Positions 45,171 through 56,012 are shown, numbered from the stretch's first letter. The stretch: DNA of 64,000 nucleotides from Petrosia ficiformis (GCA_947044365.1 OX345636.1:45695037-45759036); one strand, 5' to 3'. The notes: generated from the letters alone by a model not told the origin. A program made the numbers and translations.

Positions 45171-46244
45171 CTATTGAGATGGAGTGTCTATTTCACTCTC
45201 AGTCAGTATAGAGTATCTTCTCAAAGTATTAGTAGAGCAATCAATATATGAACTATAAATCACAGTGCGAGCTTCTGTATCTTCCATTGAGGAAACTGGA
45301 TGCCAATGAGAAAATTGAACACCTTTTCTCTTATTCAGTTGTCTTGTTACAATAATGTGAATTAGAAGAACCAAGCTTGAAAAGAAACCCCATAAACTAA
45401 TATTGAAAGCATGTGCCAAAGCTAGTTCAAAGCTAGCATGAGGTGAAATGGCCTGGTATATCCGATCACTAATAGGAAATAAAGCCAGGAGATAAAACAC
45501 AACAGGATAGGCTAACAATGGTAGAAGCTGTTTCAAAGCTTTCTTATTTTTATAATGACCTTGCCTTTCAAGAAGAGGCTCGTTTTCTATACTGATTTTG
45601 TGCACATACACTCTCCGTATAAGCACAATTACTATAACAAAAACAGCCAAGACGCTCACAGTCAGTGAGACAAAGAAGGGTCCATACCACAATACAAACT
45701 GTTCAATTATTCCTTCAAGATAATGTTGAGAGGCACAATTATCTTTCCAGTCTCTTATCCAACACCAAGCTCCAGCAACACCATATGAATTGTGAATAAA
45801 AGGAATCCATGAGAAAAGTAAAGGGAATAGAGTGGAAAATAGGATATAAGCTACTTCTAAGTTCTGAAAATTGCGCAAGCAGACTGCTAAACAGAAAAGA
45901 TGGAAGTTGAGGCACATGGTGAATAATAATTTCATCCAAACAGAGTATTCAATGAGAAATGCTGTAGTATTACACATAACCTTGTAATACATTTCATCAC
46001 CATCATAGTCCAAAAGAGATAAAACAAGAATTAGAACTGCACTGAAAATCATTGATGATATAACTTGACACATAGCCAGTCTGTAAGTGAAGTACTTGTA
46101 CAATTTCAGGCAGAACACTAGAGAAATAGTAACCACACACAGTATGAAAGATAGCAAGCTAGTGCCACCCACTGCTATCAAAATGTAGTTTTTTTGATCT
46201 TTCGTGAACGTACTATTACAATTCTCCTCATTATTGTCGTCCAT
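45171..46244 (-). CDS. Seven-transmembrane receptor, cAMP-receptor-like class, copy 1
   Basis: Intronless, 357 residues, ATG giving MDDNNEENCNSTFTK (glycosylation sequon at N10). Hydrophobic segments at about 19-46, 52-80, 92-123, 129-150, 178-208, 236-257 and 277-301 make seven helices with an extracellular N-terminus. Loop 2 has AGAWCWIRDWKDNC and TM3 begins after a Cys (VMCNTT), the usual disulphide pair. The WCWI motif and layout resemble the Dictyostelium cAMP-receptor-like (class E) GPCRs known in sponges and other early animals. The family call is by pattern only. Tail is Ser/Thr-rich. Its 95%-identical paralogue is at 50972-52045. Divergent from the two-TM gene's first exon, 269 bp away. 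Confidence 0.85.
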   Translation of the reverse strand: MDDNNEENCNSTFTKDQKNYILIAVGGTSLLSFILCVVTISLVFCLKLYKYFTYRLAMCQVISSMIFSAVLILVLSLLDYDGDEMYYKVMCNTTAFLIEYSVWMKLLFTMCLNFHLFCLAVCLRNFQNLEVAYILFSTLFPLLFSWIPFIHNSYGVAGAWCWIRDWKDNCASQHYLEGIIEQFVLWYGPFFVSLTVSVLAVFVIVIVLIRRVYVHKISIENEPLLERQGHYKNKKALKQLLPLLAYPVVFYLLALFPISDRIYQAISPHASFELALAHAFNISLWGFFSSLVLLIHIIVTRQLNKRKGVQFSHWHPVSSMEDTEARTVIYSSYIDCSTNTLRRYSILTESEIDTPSQ

Positions 46245-46513
46245 CTTTATAATGATTAATAATAATTAGCTAATTTTTAAAATTAATTTAGGAAGTGACA
46301 TTTGCCACTGCTATTTCCGTAGACGTCGCGCTGACTGAGTTCTATATAATAGTGCTGGTTGCGTTCTAGAGACAAGGTCGCGAGACTAGCTGCGTTCCTG
46401 TCTTTGTGTCACACAATTCATTGTCAGCTGTGAGTTGGTGTCAATCTTATCATGTATTGATATTATATATATATATATTGCTATAATAAAAGATATACTT
46501 CAAGACAACCATA
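46245..46513. promoter_or_regulatory. Bidirectional promoter, GPCR copy 1 / two-TM exon 1 copy 1
   Basis: 269 bp between divergent ATGs. Conserved with 52046-52350: GAAGTG..GCCACTGCTA, AGACGTCGCGCTG (CRE-like GACGTC), TCGCGAGACTAGCTGC, CAATTCATTGTCAGCTGTGA. A TA microsatellite lies near the plus-strand gene. Confidence 0.5.
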
Positions 46514-46604
46514 ATGAATACAACACCACAGACTGAGGAGCTTGGTGTAGCCCTGATTGAATTACCAACCGCAGAAAAGAATGTGCAAGTTTCATCAACA
46601 CAAG
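46514..46604 (+). CDS. First coding exon of two-TM protein, copy 1 (alternative or orphan exon)
   Basis: Encodes MNTTPQTEELGVALIELPTA and 10 more residues, ending ACAAG|GTACAAG in phase 1. All but one codon (ACC/ACA) match exon 1 of the complete gene at 52351. The remaining exons are not present in copy 1 of the duplication, so this exon is an alternative distant first exon splicing to 55425 or a dead relic. The phase allows splicing to 55425. Confidence 0.55.
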
Positions 46605-48440
46605 GTACAAGAATTAATTGTTGTTACATAATAAAACATTTATCATCGTACTACTTGGTAGTGATGACACAGAAAAAAAAAGCCAGCCAAACATTTCAAT
46701 TACAAGTGATGAGCTAAATCTCTGCTAATATCATAGATCTAAGTCTTATTACACACATAGCTTTTGATATTGTTTTTATAACTACCAACACCTTCTAGAT
46801 GGCCAAAAAGTGTTGTTGAGGTAGAGAAATGGCGAGTAGCAAAACTGCCAAAATCTTTATGTTCATTATTTTTTCAGACAAATTCCTCTTGCATTCATTG
46901 TCAAATTCTGTCTACACATATCAAGATGATATCTCCAGGTAATATGACAGAAGAGAGTGTCAAGGACTGCAATTGAGCCACTTGGAAATTAGATGGCATC
47001 ATCATGCATTTGTGTCCTAGGCCTCAGAATGTGAAGCTGTTTAATACTGAGAAGAAGAAAGTGCTGGTTACGTTGGAAACATGTAGGGATTTCAAAAGCA
47101 GAGGAAAAAGATTTAACTGCAAAACTAGAATTGTACAATTACATATATTGGTTAGTGCAGTTGCAGGAATTTAACCTTTAGTTGGTTGTTCAGAATCCAT
47201 ACATCTAACGCGATTGCCACTCTATACTAAATATATTAAAATATGTACCACATATGTGTACCAATTATAATCAATTATCATGCCTAATATGTCATATTAG
47301 ATGCTCAAAGAAGGTTTGGAAAACTACACTGTTTCAATTATTCTGCTTCTTTGTATATCTATTAGACAGGATAGGAATATTGAAATTACAATTATTGGAT
47401 TATAATTATGTGCATATTCATAACAACCTAAACGACAACAGCCCTTATAATTGTTCCAAACTACAGTATATATTAATGAAATGTGTGAAGTATTTCAGCA
47501 CTATTTTTACTCTAAGATTTACTCCTTTTCACAATGCAAAAATAAAATTTTAAAATAACACATTTATGTGTTAGCACATTTGCAAGTAATAGTTTTAATT
47601 TGTCATTTCAACTTAAACATTATGAGCCCAAAGAATTAAAGTTGTTTGTAAACCCACAAACACATGATCTCCAAGGTTAGCTATGAAACGAAAACGTCTG
47701 GAGGCAGAAATGGAGTCACCTACTATCAGGAAAGTGAGAACATGCTTAGGGGAAACCGAGAAATAACTGTTTAGTCCTATTCAAGAGTGTTTGACATCAC
47801 TGCCTTCTGTCATTGAAGTGATTGCAGTGAAGGCTTCCTACTACTTTATCAATGGCTTCACTAGAAACATCTTCACAGTCTACAAGAGCCAGACTATCAC
47901 TCAATTTCTTCCCTGTTATACAGGAAACTTAGTCAATGTAGCTGTACAAAGGGGTATACACGTGGGTTCTAAAAATAGTAACAGACTATCAGACACCAAT
48001 TTAATTAAATGTGTGGTCGTTTACCGTCTTATGCTTTCTGGTCAACGTCATTATGGGCTCCTGTTATTATAAATAGAATGATTACACTGCATGTAAAAAC
48101 TGATGGCCATGCTAGTGTTCTAACCCATTTCATTTACTTAATAGTGTTTTAATAAAATAAGCATGGTTATAGCAATTAGTTCTTAATTGAATGTACAAAT
48201 GTGCTATCTATTAGGTACATTGTACATATGTTGTGGCATGATATATAGCAAGGATGTCCGCCAGCTTTTAAAATGAAAATAAGCTACATGTATAATTATG
48301 TTTCCTTAACTGCTGATGTGAAGTGATGTAGTACAGATTGCAAGTACTAGTCAGCTACAGGCTGCTTTTTGCAGGTCTGTTAGTTGTTGAATACATTTGT
48401 AGTGGGAGCTGTCAGTTCTTATAGTGGCTTATATATATAT

Positions 48441-48860
48441 GTGACCGAATTTGTAAAAATCAGGCTTATGGGATAACTATTGATTGTGAGATACGAGTGA
48501 AAATAGACAGTTATGTCTTACTCCGGTGATCACTGTTTTACTACATAAAACGCTTCATTAACAACTTAATTACGTATTCACTCATACCTTCAGAAAAAAG
48601 TTTGGGGACATCTCTGTGCTTCGCTAGCCACTCCTGAAAGAGTTTTTAATCATTAGGTTTAATGATTAAATAATTGAGTTTTTCTCAAAATGAAGAATTT
48701 GTGACTACGACGGTTTAATCCCCCGCTGTAGCTTTGTCTTTTGTGTGATTGAGATGTATCATATATCATTCTGGAGCTAATTAAATACTCTATTTAGGTT
48801 ATACAAAAAATCAATTTTGAAATTTTATCTCATAAGCCTGATTTTCGCAAATTCGGTCAC
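48441..48860. mobile_element. MITE with GTGACCGAATTTG inverted ends
   Basis: GTGACCGAATTTGTAAAAAT then CAGGCTTATG at the left; CATAAGCCTG then ATTTTCGCAAATTCGGTCAC at the right. Inserted in a TATATA tract that is uninterrupted at the same place in copy 1 (about 40457). 420 bp, non-coding. Confidence 0.85.
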
Positions 48861-50480
48861 ATATATTTATAATTTTTATGTAAATTTTAATTGATCGTTT
48901 AGAACAATGATAGTCATGATTGAATTTCTGTCTTTGCTGACTCTTTTGCACTGTAGTAAATAAATCAGGTTTAAGTTGATTAAAACGAGTATTCAATTTT
49001 TGACCAAACATCAGTTTGGCAGGAGAATTTCCTGTAGTAGATTGTGGAGTGTTTCTATATACCATGCAACTTTATCTTTAATAGCTATACCCTGTCTGTA
49101 CTGCTCTTTCAGCCAAACCATTCGAAGAGGGGTGGTATGGTGCTGATGTTATGTGACGACATAACCATTTTTGGTGAGGAATTGTTTAAACCCTGCACTT
49201 ACTATATAAACAGGAACCATTATCAGTCACTACTGTCTGTGGAATCCCCATCTTGGTTCGACAGTTCCAACTGCCTTGTTCCAAATGGCTTAATATTATT
49301 TTCTATTGTAGTTGGCCATCTAGTGTGAATGTATTCTGACACTTTTGTTAGAATCTGATCTCCTGTTGTCCATAATCATACTTGCTTGGCCGTTACTGGA
49401 GACTTCTCTAGGAATTCCAACAGGAAAACAGTTTCAGGTGGTGATGGAGGTGTCACTGTATCTAGCAAGGGCAGGCAACTCATAGCATCAGCATTCCCAT
49501 GTTGTTTTGTTGATTTGAACTTCAAGGAATACTCATACATAGCTAAAGTGAGTGCCCATCTCTGAATGTGTTAGTAATGAATAATGATGACCATACAATT
49601 ATGAATGGAAACATTTAACTCCAAACACACATGACAACCTTCCTTTTTCAAGCTGAGAGTAGTTCTTCTCTGCTGCTGATAGGGTGCGTGACACATTTCT
49701 AATAGGTTTCTCGGCCACTGAAGCATCTCTAGCTCTTCTTCCAAGCTCTCTAGCTGCATCAACAGTGAGATCCCAATTGTAACTAGAATCTAAGACCCCG
49801 TATGCATAAGTAGATCCAGACCCTACACTGAAAATGTGGTGAGTGAACCTATTACCATCAGTATCTACATAATATATTCCAGGACCCTGTGAGGAGATAA
49901 AAGGGTCAATCAAGAGCAGGTATCGATTATAACTTTTGGATCCATCTGACATTCGGTGTGCTAACACTGCCCCAGTGCCCCAATGCCGTATGCAGATGCA
50001 TCACACAACAATATTAATTCCTTCCAGGGGTCAAAATGAATTAGTAGCTAGTTGTGAAGAGGTTAACAGATCATTTGATTTCGAACTCCTGAATAGCTCG
50101 TAGGAAGATGAACCTATAACTGTGAGGAAAATCGACTTTTTCTTGGCTTCCTCCAGTACTCCATTTGCTGCAAAATAATACTCTAACCTTTCACAGTATT
50201 GTGTCCATTCTTCTTTTCCTTGTTCATATTCACTGATGCTTTCCATTAGACCATTCTCATCGGCAATATGTAGTAACCTGAGGTATCTTATGTATAACTC
50301 AATAATAATCAACTTAATAATAACAACTGAACTAGCTACGTATACATCTGACTTACAGAACTTATATATAAAGACTGAAAAACACATGCATGCATCTAAA
50401 CTAATACACAATAAGTCAATAACTGTAACACTATATTGCATCATAATTATAATACTAGCAATAGTCCATACAGTGTTACC
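48861..50480 (-). mobile_element. Ty3/gypsy retrotransposon remnant, copy 2
   Basis: Minus-strand pieces in element order: gag-like block 50270-50090 (SISEYEQGKEEWTQYCERLE), RNase H 49967-49599 ([10 protein letters not shown], then [23 protein letters not shown]), linker around 49550-49400, integrase C-terminal region 49065-48861 (YRNTPQSTTGNSPAKLMFG). Protease, most of RT and the integrase core are deleted. The RNase H block is interrupted in frame by a proteasome beta-5 fragment. Confidence 0.75.
49713..49937 (-). pseudogene. Proteasome subunit beta-5 (PSMB5) fragment inside gypsy RNase H
   Basis: 225 bp absent from copy 1, whose sequence is continuous at this point. The translated insert has [12 protein letters not shown], then [13 protein letters not shown] and [14 protein letters not shown], matching the PSMB5 segment GPGLYYVDSEGN..FSVGSGSVYAYGV. 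The length is a multiple of three, so the RNase H frame stays open on both sides (MSDGS before, EKPIR after). Only about 60 residues of the beta subunit are present, without the catalytic Thr1. It cannot be a functional proteasome gene. Confidence 0.8.
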
Positions 50481-50971
50481 ACACAAACAAAATAAACCAA
50501 CCTATCTATTTTGACAGTGTGGTATTAGCACACTGTCAAAATAGATAAACTGCTGATGTGAAGTGCCTTAGTACAAGTACTAGACAGGCTGCTATGCACA
50601 TGGTCTATATCTATATCAAAACATGTCAGCAATTTATGGAGGAAATATAATTACGTGTAATTATGATGTATTCCAGCTAGTGCATGTAGGTATGTATATA
50701 TTTGATATTATCAGGAAAGATACATGATGTTTACACATCAAAAAATTCCTACTTAAATATTTTGTTGATTAATTTAGTCTAGAAACCCTAAATTTTAACA
50801 TTAACTGTACAGCATCACATCCCTCATCAGGTTAGCCACACCACTATACACACCCAGTATGTGTGGTAATAAAATAATAATACAAGTTTACACTAATCAT
50901 GAAATTTCAATTCATGCACACTATAAGACAATTTGAGGTGTAGGTTCTATATAATAATAGTAACCATGAAT

Positions 50972-52045
50972 CTATTGAGATGGAGTGTCTATTTCACTCT
51001 CAGTGGGTATAGAGTATTTTGTCAAAGCATTAGTAGAACAATCAATATATGAACTATAAATCACAGTGCGAGCTTCTGTATCTTCCATTGAGGAAACTGG
51101 ATGCCAATGAGAAAATTGAACACCTTTTCTCTTATTCAGTTGTCTTGTTACGATAATGTGAATTAGTAGAACCAAGCTTGAAAAGAAACCCCATAAACTA
51201 ATATTGAAACCATGTGCCAAAGCTAGTTCAAAGCTAGCATGAGGTGAAATGGCCTGGTATATTCGATCACTAATAGGAAATAAAGTCAGGAGATAAAACA
51301 TAACAGGATAGGCTAACAATGGTAGAAGCTGTTTCAAAGCTTTCTTATTTTTATAATGACCTTGCCTTTCAAGAAGAGGCTCGTTTTCTATACTGATTTT
51401 GTGCACATACGCTCTCCATATAAGCACAATTACTATAACAAAAACAGCCAGGACACTCACAGTCAGTGAGACAAAGAGGGGTCCATACCACAATACAAAC
51501 TGTTCAATAATTCCTTCAAGATAATTTTGAGCAGCACAGTTATCTTTCCAGTCTCTTATCCAACACCAAGCTCCAGCAACACCATATGAATTGTGAATAA
51601 AAGGAATCCATGAAAAAAGTAAAGGGAATAGAGTGGAAAATAGGATATAAGCTACTTCTAAGTTCTGAAAATTGCGCAAGCAGACTGCTAAACAGAAAAG
51701 ATGAAAGTTGAGGCACATGGTGAATAATAATTTCATCCAAACGGAATATTCAATGAGAAATGCTGTAGTCTTACACATAACCTTGTAATACATTTCATCA
51801 CCATCATAGTCCAAAAGAGATAAAACAAGAATTAGAACTGCACTGAAAATCATTGATGATATAACTTGACACATAGCCAGTCTGTAAGTGAAGTGCTTGT
51901 ATAATTTCAGGCAGAACACTAGAGAAATAGTAACCACACACAATATGAAAGATAGCAAGCTAGTGCCACCTGTTGCTATCAAAATGTAGTTTCTTTGATC
52001 TTTCGTGAACGTACTATTACAATTTTCCTCATTATTGTCGTCCAT
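50972..52045 (-). CDS. Seven-transmembrane receptor, cAMP-receptor-like class, copy 2
   Basis: Intronless, 357 residues from MDDNNEENCNSTF; an in-frame ATG four codons upstream (52057) exists only in this copy, so the shared Met is preferred. It differs from copy 1 at 16 residues. Examples are KYF/KHF after TM1, VMCNTT/VMCKTT, WYGPFF/WYGPLF, IRRVYV/IWRAYV at the end of TM5, and NTLRRYSIL/NALTKYSIP in the tail. The WCWI loop and all seven helices are intact and no frame is broken, so both genes look functional. The changes at the TM5 cytoplasmic end (R to W) and in the tail fall where G-protein or arrestin contacts would be expected; that effect is inference. Confidence 0.85.
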   Translation of the reverse strand: MDDNNEENCNSTFTKDQRNYILIATGGTSLLSFILCVVTISLVFCLKLYKHFTYRLAMCQVISSMIFSAVLILVLSLLDYDGDEMYYKVMCKTTAFLIEYSVWMKLLFTMCLNFHLFCLAVCLRNFQNLEVAYILFSTLFPLLFSWIPFIHNSYGVAGAWCWIRDWKDNCAAQNYLEGIIEQFVLWYGPLFVSLTVSVLAVFVIVIVLIWRAYVHKISIENEPLLERQGHYKNKKALKQLLPLLAYPVMFYLLTLFPISDRIYQAISPHASFELALAHGFNISLWGFFSSLVLLIHIIVTRQLNKRKGVQFSHWHPVSSMEDTEARTVIYSSYIDCSTNALTKYSIPTESEIDTPSQ

Positions 52046-52243
52046 CTTTATAATCATTAAAGCTGGAATTAAAATTAATAAGGAAGTGTCGTTATGCCAC
52101 TGCTACTTCCGGAGACGTCGCGCTGGCTGCGTCTATATATAGCTTTCTAGAGTCGGTGTCGCGAGACTAGCTGCATTCCTGTCGTTGTGTTACAATTCAT
52201 TGTCAGCTGTGAGTTGGTGTCAATCTTATCATGTATTGATATA

Positions 52244-52299
<56 letters not shown>

Positions 52300-52350
52300 A
52301 ATTATATATATATAATTATATTATAAAAGATATACAGCAAGACAACCATA
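52046..52350. promoter_or_regulatory. Bidirectional promoter, GPCR copy 2 / two-TM gene, with (TA)n
   Basis: Same conserved blocks as 46245-46513 (AGACGTCGCGCTGG, TCGCGAGACTAGCTGC, CATTGTCAGCTGTGAG), but the TA microsatellite at 52246-52320 is expanded to over 60 bp against about 15 in copy 1. Confidence 0.5.
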
Positions 52351-55300
52351 ATGAATACAACACCACAGACTGAGGAGCTTGGTGTAGCCCTGATTGAATT
52401 ACCAACAGCAGAAAAGAATGTGCAAGTTTCATCAACACAAGGTACAAGAATTAATTGTTGTTACATAATAAAATATTTATCATCGTACTACTCGGTAGTG
52501 ATGACACAGAAAAAAAAAGCCAGCCAAACATTTCAATTACAAGTGATGAGCTAAATCTCTGCTAATATCATAGATCTAAGTCTTATTACACACATAGCTT
52601 TTGATATTGTTTTTAACTACCAACACCTTCTAGATGGCCAAAAAGTGTTGTTGAGGTAGAGAAATGGCGAGTAGCAAAACTGCCAAAATCTTTATGTTCA
52701 TTATTTTTTCAGACAAATTCCTCTTGCATTCATTGTCAAATTCTGTCTACACATATCAAGATGATATCTCCAGGTAATATGACAGAAGAGAGTGTCAAGG
52801 ACTGCAATTGAGCCACTTGGAAATTAGATGGCATCATCATGCATTTGTGTCCTAGGCCTCAGAATGTGAAGCTGTTTAATACTGAGAAGAAGAAAGTGCT
52901 GGTTACATTGGAAACATGTAGGGATTTCAAAAGCACAGGAAAAAGATTTAACTGCAAAACTAGAATTGTACAATTACATATATTGGTTAGTGCAGTTGCA
53001 GGAATTTAACCTTTAGTTGGTTGTTCAGAATCCATACATCTAACACGATTGCCACTCTATACTAAATATATTACCACATATGTGTACCAATTATAATCAA
53101 TTATCATGCCTAATATGTCATATTAGATGCTCAAAGAAGGTTTGGAAAACTAATTATTCTGCTTCTTTGTATATCTATTAGACAGGATAGGAATATTGAA
53201 ATTACAATTATTGGATTATAATTATGTGTATATTCATAACAACCTAAACGACAAATTAAATTCAACTTCGACTATTACTTGCAAACGTACTAACACATAA
53301 ATGTGTTATTTAACAATTTTATTTTTGCATTGTGAAAAGGAGTAAATCTTAGAGTAAAAATAGTGCTGAAATACTTCACACATTTCATTAACATATAGTT
53401 TGGAACAATTATAAGGGCTGTTATCATTTCAACTTAAACATTATGAGCCCAAAGAATTAAAGTTGTTTGTAAACCCACAAACACATGATTTAACATATGC
53501 ATTTCTATACTTGGTGCACATTATGTCATAGTAACATCATGCATGTATTCACAACATTCTCTATGACAATCGCCAAACTAAATTGAAACTCACATCATTC
53601 CACACAACTGTACTAACCAATAATGGTTATTAAACGATTTACGTTTTGCAGTGTACACAGTAGAATGTTGTGGATACATGCATAATATTACTACGACATA
53701 ATGTGCACTAAGTATTGAAAGGTATATGTTAAATTATGTGTTTGTGGCTTAGAAACAACTTTCATGGCCTGATACAATTACATGCATATGTACTTTAGTG
53801 TAAATTATACTAAATCTTTGACATGAAATATGAGTAAAGAGCAACCTAAAATTATAGAGTTTGAATTATAATTAGTACGTATAAGTACCTATATGGTATA
53901 AGATGTATGTATCCTGAACAACCAACTAATTGTTAAATCCTTGCTACTGTACTAACCAATTTTTATTTTTATGGCCCGTAGGGCCATCCCTATAATTCCT
54001 TTCCACGGGGTTTAATGTATTATTATATATTTTCTTGTTCACTTGCGCGACTATACGTTGTATACGTAGTTAAGAAAGTTGCGTCATTCCCGGGGGGCTA
54101 GGTCAATTAATGGGCGTGGCGCGTAAAAGAACGCGCGTTTGAGCTACAGACCAGCCAGGAGGCGGCTTCAGAAAGGATGTAAAACTGCTAATAACTGTTG
54201 TATATAGCAGAGAAACAGTATAGATATTATGCAAGAATCTTTAACAAGTAAATATGATAAGTTGTTGAGTTTCAGACACGAGGAAGTCATCATTTAGAAC
54301 CTTGAAGGGAGTACCTCAGTCAGTTCATCAGACATCTGTGTATTTAGACTGCAATTAGGCTTACACTTACGTCTTCAGGCCCCAGGAGTACACCTGGCAG
54401 AAAGGTAGAGACACTAGTCCTATCAGCAATGCTTAATACATAGTCATCACAAAGCAAATATAGGGATGTTTTTTTCTCTATATACACTTGTTTTTGCAGT
54501 GCATGAAATAAATTTTCCAATTTAAAAATCTTTGTGTATAATCATTGTCCATGCAATACCTTCAATAATTATAAATACATATCATACATCACTGTGACAA
54601 TTCTGATATGTTTAGACTACCACTAAACCACCATAAATAATTACTGCAATATAGAAGTGTGTATGTATATATATATACACACAAAATACTGCAAAGCAGT
54701 TTGTCAATCAGTCATTTACTTTAACTCTTTGTGCTCATAATGTTTAAAATGAAATGATAACAGCACTTATAATCGTTCCAAATTAATGAAATGTGTGAAG
54801 TATTTCAGCCAACTATTTTCACTCTCTAAGATTTAACTCCTTTTCACAATGCAAATTGTTAAATAATTCATTTATGTGTTAGTACATTTACAGTCAATAT
54901 TGTAATTTAATTTGTCGTGTAGGTTAAATTGTTATGGATATACACTCCAATAATTGTAATTTCAATATCCCTATCCTGTCTATGTCTAATAGATATACAA
55001 AGAAGCAGAATATTAAAACATTGCATAGATGTCCAAACCTTCTTTGAGCATCTAATATAAGATATTAGGCATGATAATTGATCCATATATCTGGTACATA
55101 TAATTAGTACAAAGTAGCTATTGTGTTAGATGTATGTATCCTGAACAACTAACTAATTTAATCTTTTTCCTGTGCTTTTAAAATCCCTACATCCAACTTT
55201 CATTTTATTTTTGAAATAATTATTGCTTCTGCTCATTTGTGCATCTAAAATGTGATATTAGACAGCAAGATAACAAAATAGAACTTCAAGTAATTGATTG

Positions 55301-56012
55301 TCATCATCATAATTGTGCATGTAATGCGTACAGTCATAATAACCCACATTATTCCATGCAAATATGCTAACCAATACACACATTTCGTAAAAGTAATCTA
55401 AAATAATCTCTTTTCATTTTATAGAAGACAGTTTTCCTGACAATTTCCAATACAATCAACCACCACCACCCTATGGAGATTTATCACAACCACTACCCCA
55501 CCAGCAACAGGTACCAATGATAGTCCAACCACAGCAACTGCAGGGTATTCCTCCCGAACCGGTTAGTAGAATATATCATGATAGTCTATTACATGATTTT
55601 GAATGTTCAATTTTAATGCATCATGTACATCTAATTACATGTTTACTTATAACAGGAACGTTTATTGATTCAAAATCGTGTAAGTGAGCATCAACGTTTG
55701 ACTTGTATTTTCTTACTACTCCTAGCACTACTCATACCGTTGTCTCCTGTTGGTGCTGTTTTTATGATTCCAGCTGTAGTGCTTGCCTGTTGTGTAAGAC
55801 AATAACATAATAAACAATTTCTTTAGATTTTCTTTTATATATTTCCTCTTTAGGCATGGATGTCTCAAAGAAGTAGTGTTTCAAGAAATCCAAAAGCAGA
55901 GAAAAGTCGTCATTTTTCTTTAGCTTTTGGAATTTGTTCAGGAGTGATTGCAATAGCCTGCTGTCCAATTACAGCATTTGGCTGGTTAATAATTGTAGTT
56001 GCAATGTCATGA
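52351..56012 (+). CDS. Small two-TM protein with Pro-rich PPxY N-terminus
   Basis: Exons 52351-52441, 55425-55561, 55656-55793, 55854-56012; phases close to give 174 residues. Residues 31-76 are Pro/Gln-rich with NQPPPPYGD, a PPxY motif of the kind bound by WW domains of NEDD4-type ubiquitin ligases. About 90-122 is a long hydrophobic segment (LTCIFLLLLALLIPLSPVGA, ending LACC) and 144-172 another (LAFGICSGVIAIACC, GWLIIVVA). No signal peptide, so the Pro-rich end is probably cytosolic. I do not recognise the family; the plan resembles small PPxY membrane adaptors. The 3-kb first intron holds M1 and inverted-repeat DNA. A broken copy is at 59.3 kb. Confidence 0.75.
53505..53735. mobile_element. 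Foldback MITE with roughly 75-bp arms
   Basis: ATACTTGGTGCACATTATGT and GCATGTATTCACAACATTCT on the left pair with AGAATGTTGTGGATACATGC and ACATAATGTGCACTAAGTAT on the right. Half-elements of the same family are visible at about 8545-8625 (TGTTGTGGCTACATA, GACATTATGTGCATCAAGTA) and about 58825-58875. Confidence 0.75.
53966..54480 (+). mobile_element. M1-family element, two-TM gene intron 1
   Basis: Starts GGCCCGTAGGGCCATCCC and TTTCCACGGGG, then CACTTGCGCGACTATACG, GTTAAGAAAGTTGCGTCATT, GTGGCGCGTAAAAGAACGCG; ends ACAAAGCAAATATAGGGATG. Together with the 32720 copy it defines the family. About 515 bp. Confidence 0.75.

Larger units (their letters stand above)
39468..47660. repeat. Segmental duplication, copy 1
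   Basis: Matches copy 2 (47674-53470) in the same order: AACGTCTGGAGGCAGAAATG block, AGTACTAGTCAGCTACAGGC block, gypsy remnant, GPCR gene, first exon of the two-TM gene and its intron. Copy 1 alone contains the hAT insertions at 39652-40227 and 41278-44326. The GPCR proteins differ at 16 of 357 positions, so the duplication is not brand new. Confidence 0.9.
47674..53470. repeat. Segmental duplication, copy 2
   Basis: Starts with GCTATGAAACGAAAACGTCT and runs collinear with 39468-47660 to CATTATGAGCCCAAAGAATT. Differences: no hAT insertions, a 420-bp inverted-repeat element at 48441, a proteasome fragment at 49713, an additional gag-like block at 50090-50270, a roughly 280-bp segment at 47830-48115 and an inverted segment at about 53260-53425. 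Confidence 0.9.
53090..55100. repeat. Pair of roughly 380-bp inverted repeats in intron 1 of the two-TM gene
   Basis: 53090-53470 (AGATGCTCAAAGAAGG, GACAGGATAGGAATATTGAA, ACACATAAATGTGTTA, AGTGCTGAAATACTTCACAC) reappears reversed at 54710-55100 (GTGTGAAGTATTTCAGC, TTTATGTGTTAGTACA, TTCAATATCCCTATCCTGTC, CCTTCTTTGAGCATCTA). They flank about 1.2 kb holding other elements. Confidence 0.8.

Noticed and set aside
47791..48072. 93-residue plus-strand open frame in duplication copy 2
   Set aside because: It lies in a segment present only in copy 2, partly the reverse of 39380-39460, and its translation resembles nothing known.
49571..49762. 63-residue minus-strand open frame overlapping the proteasome fragment
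   Set aside because: It is another frame of the gypsy/proteasome chimera and has no features of its own.
45171..52045. The two GPCR genes being one gene duplicated by assembly error
   Set aside because: Not fully excluded, but the copies differ by 16 residues and carry different transposon insertions with clean empty sites, which favours real duplication.
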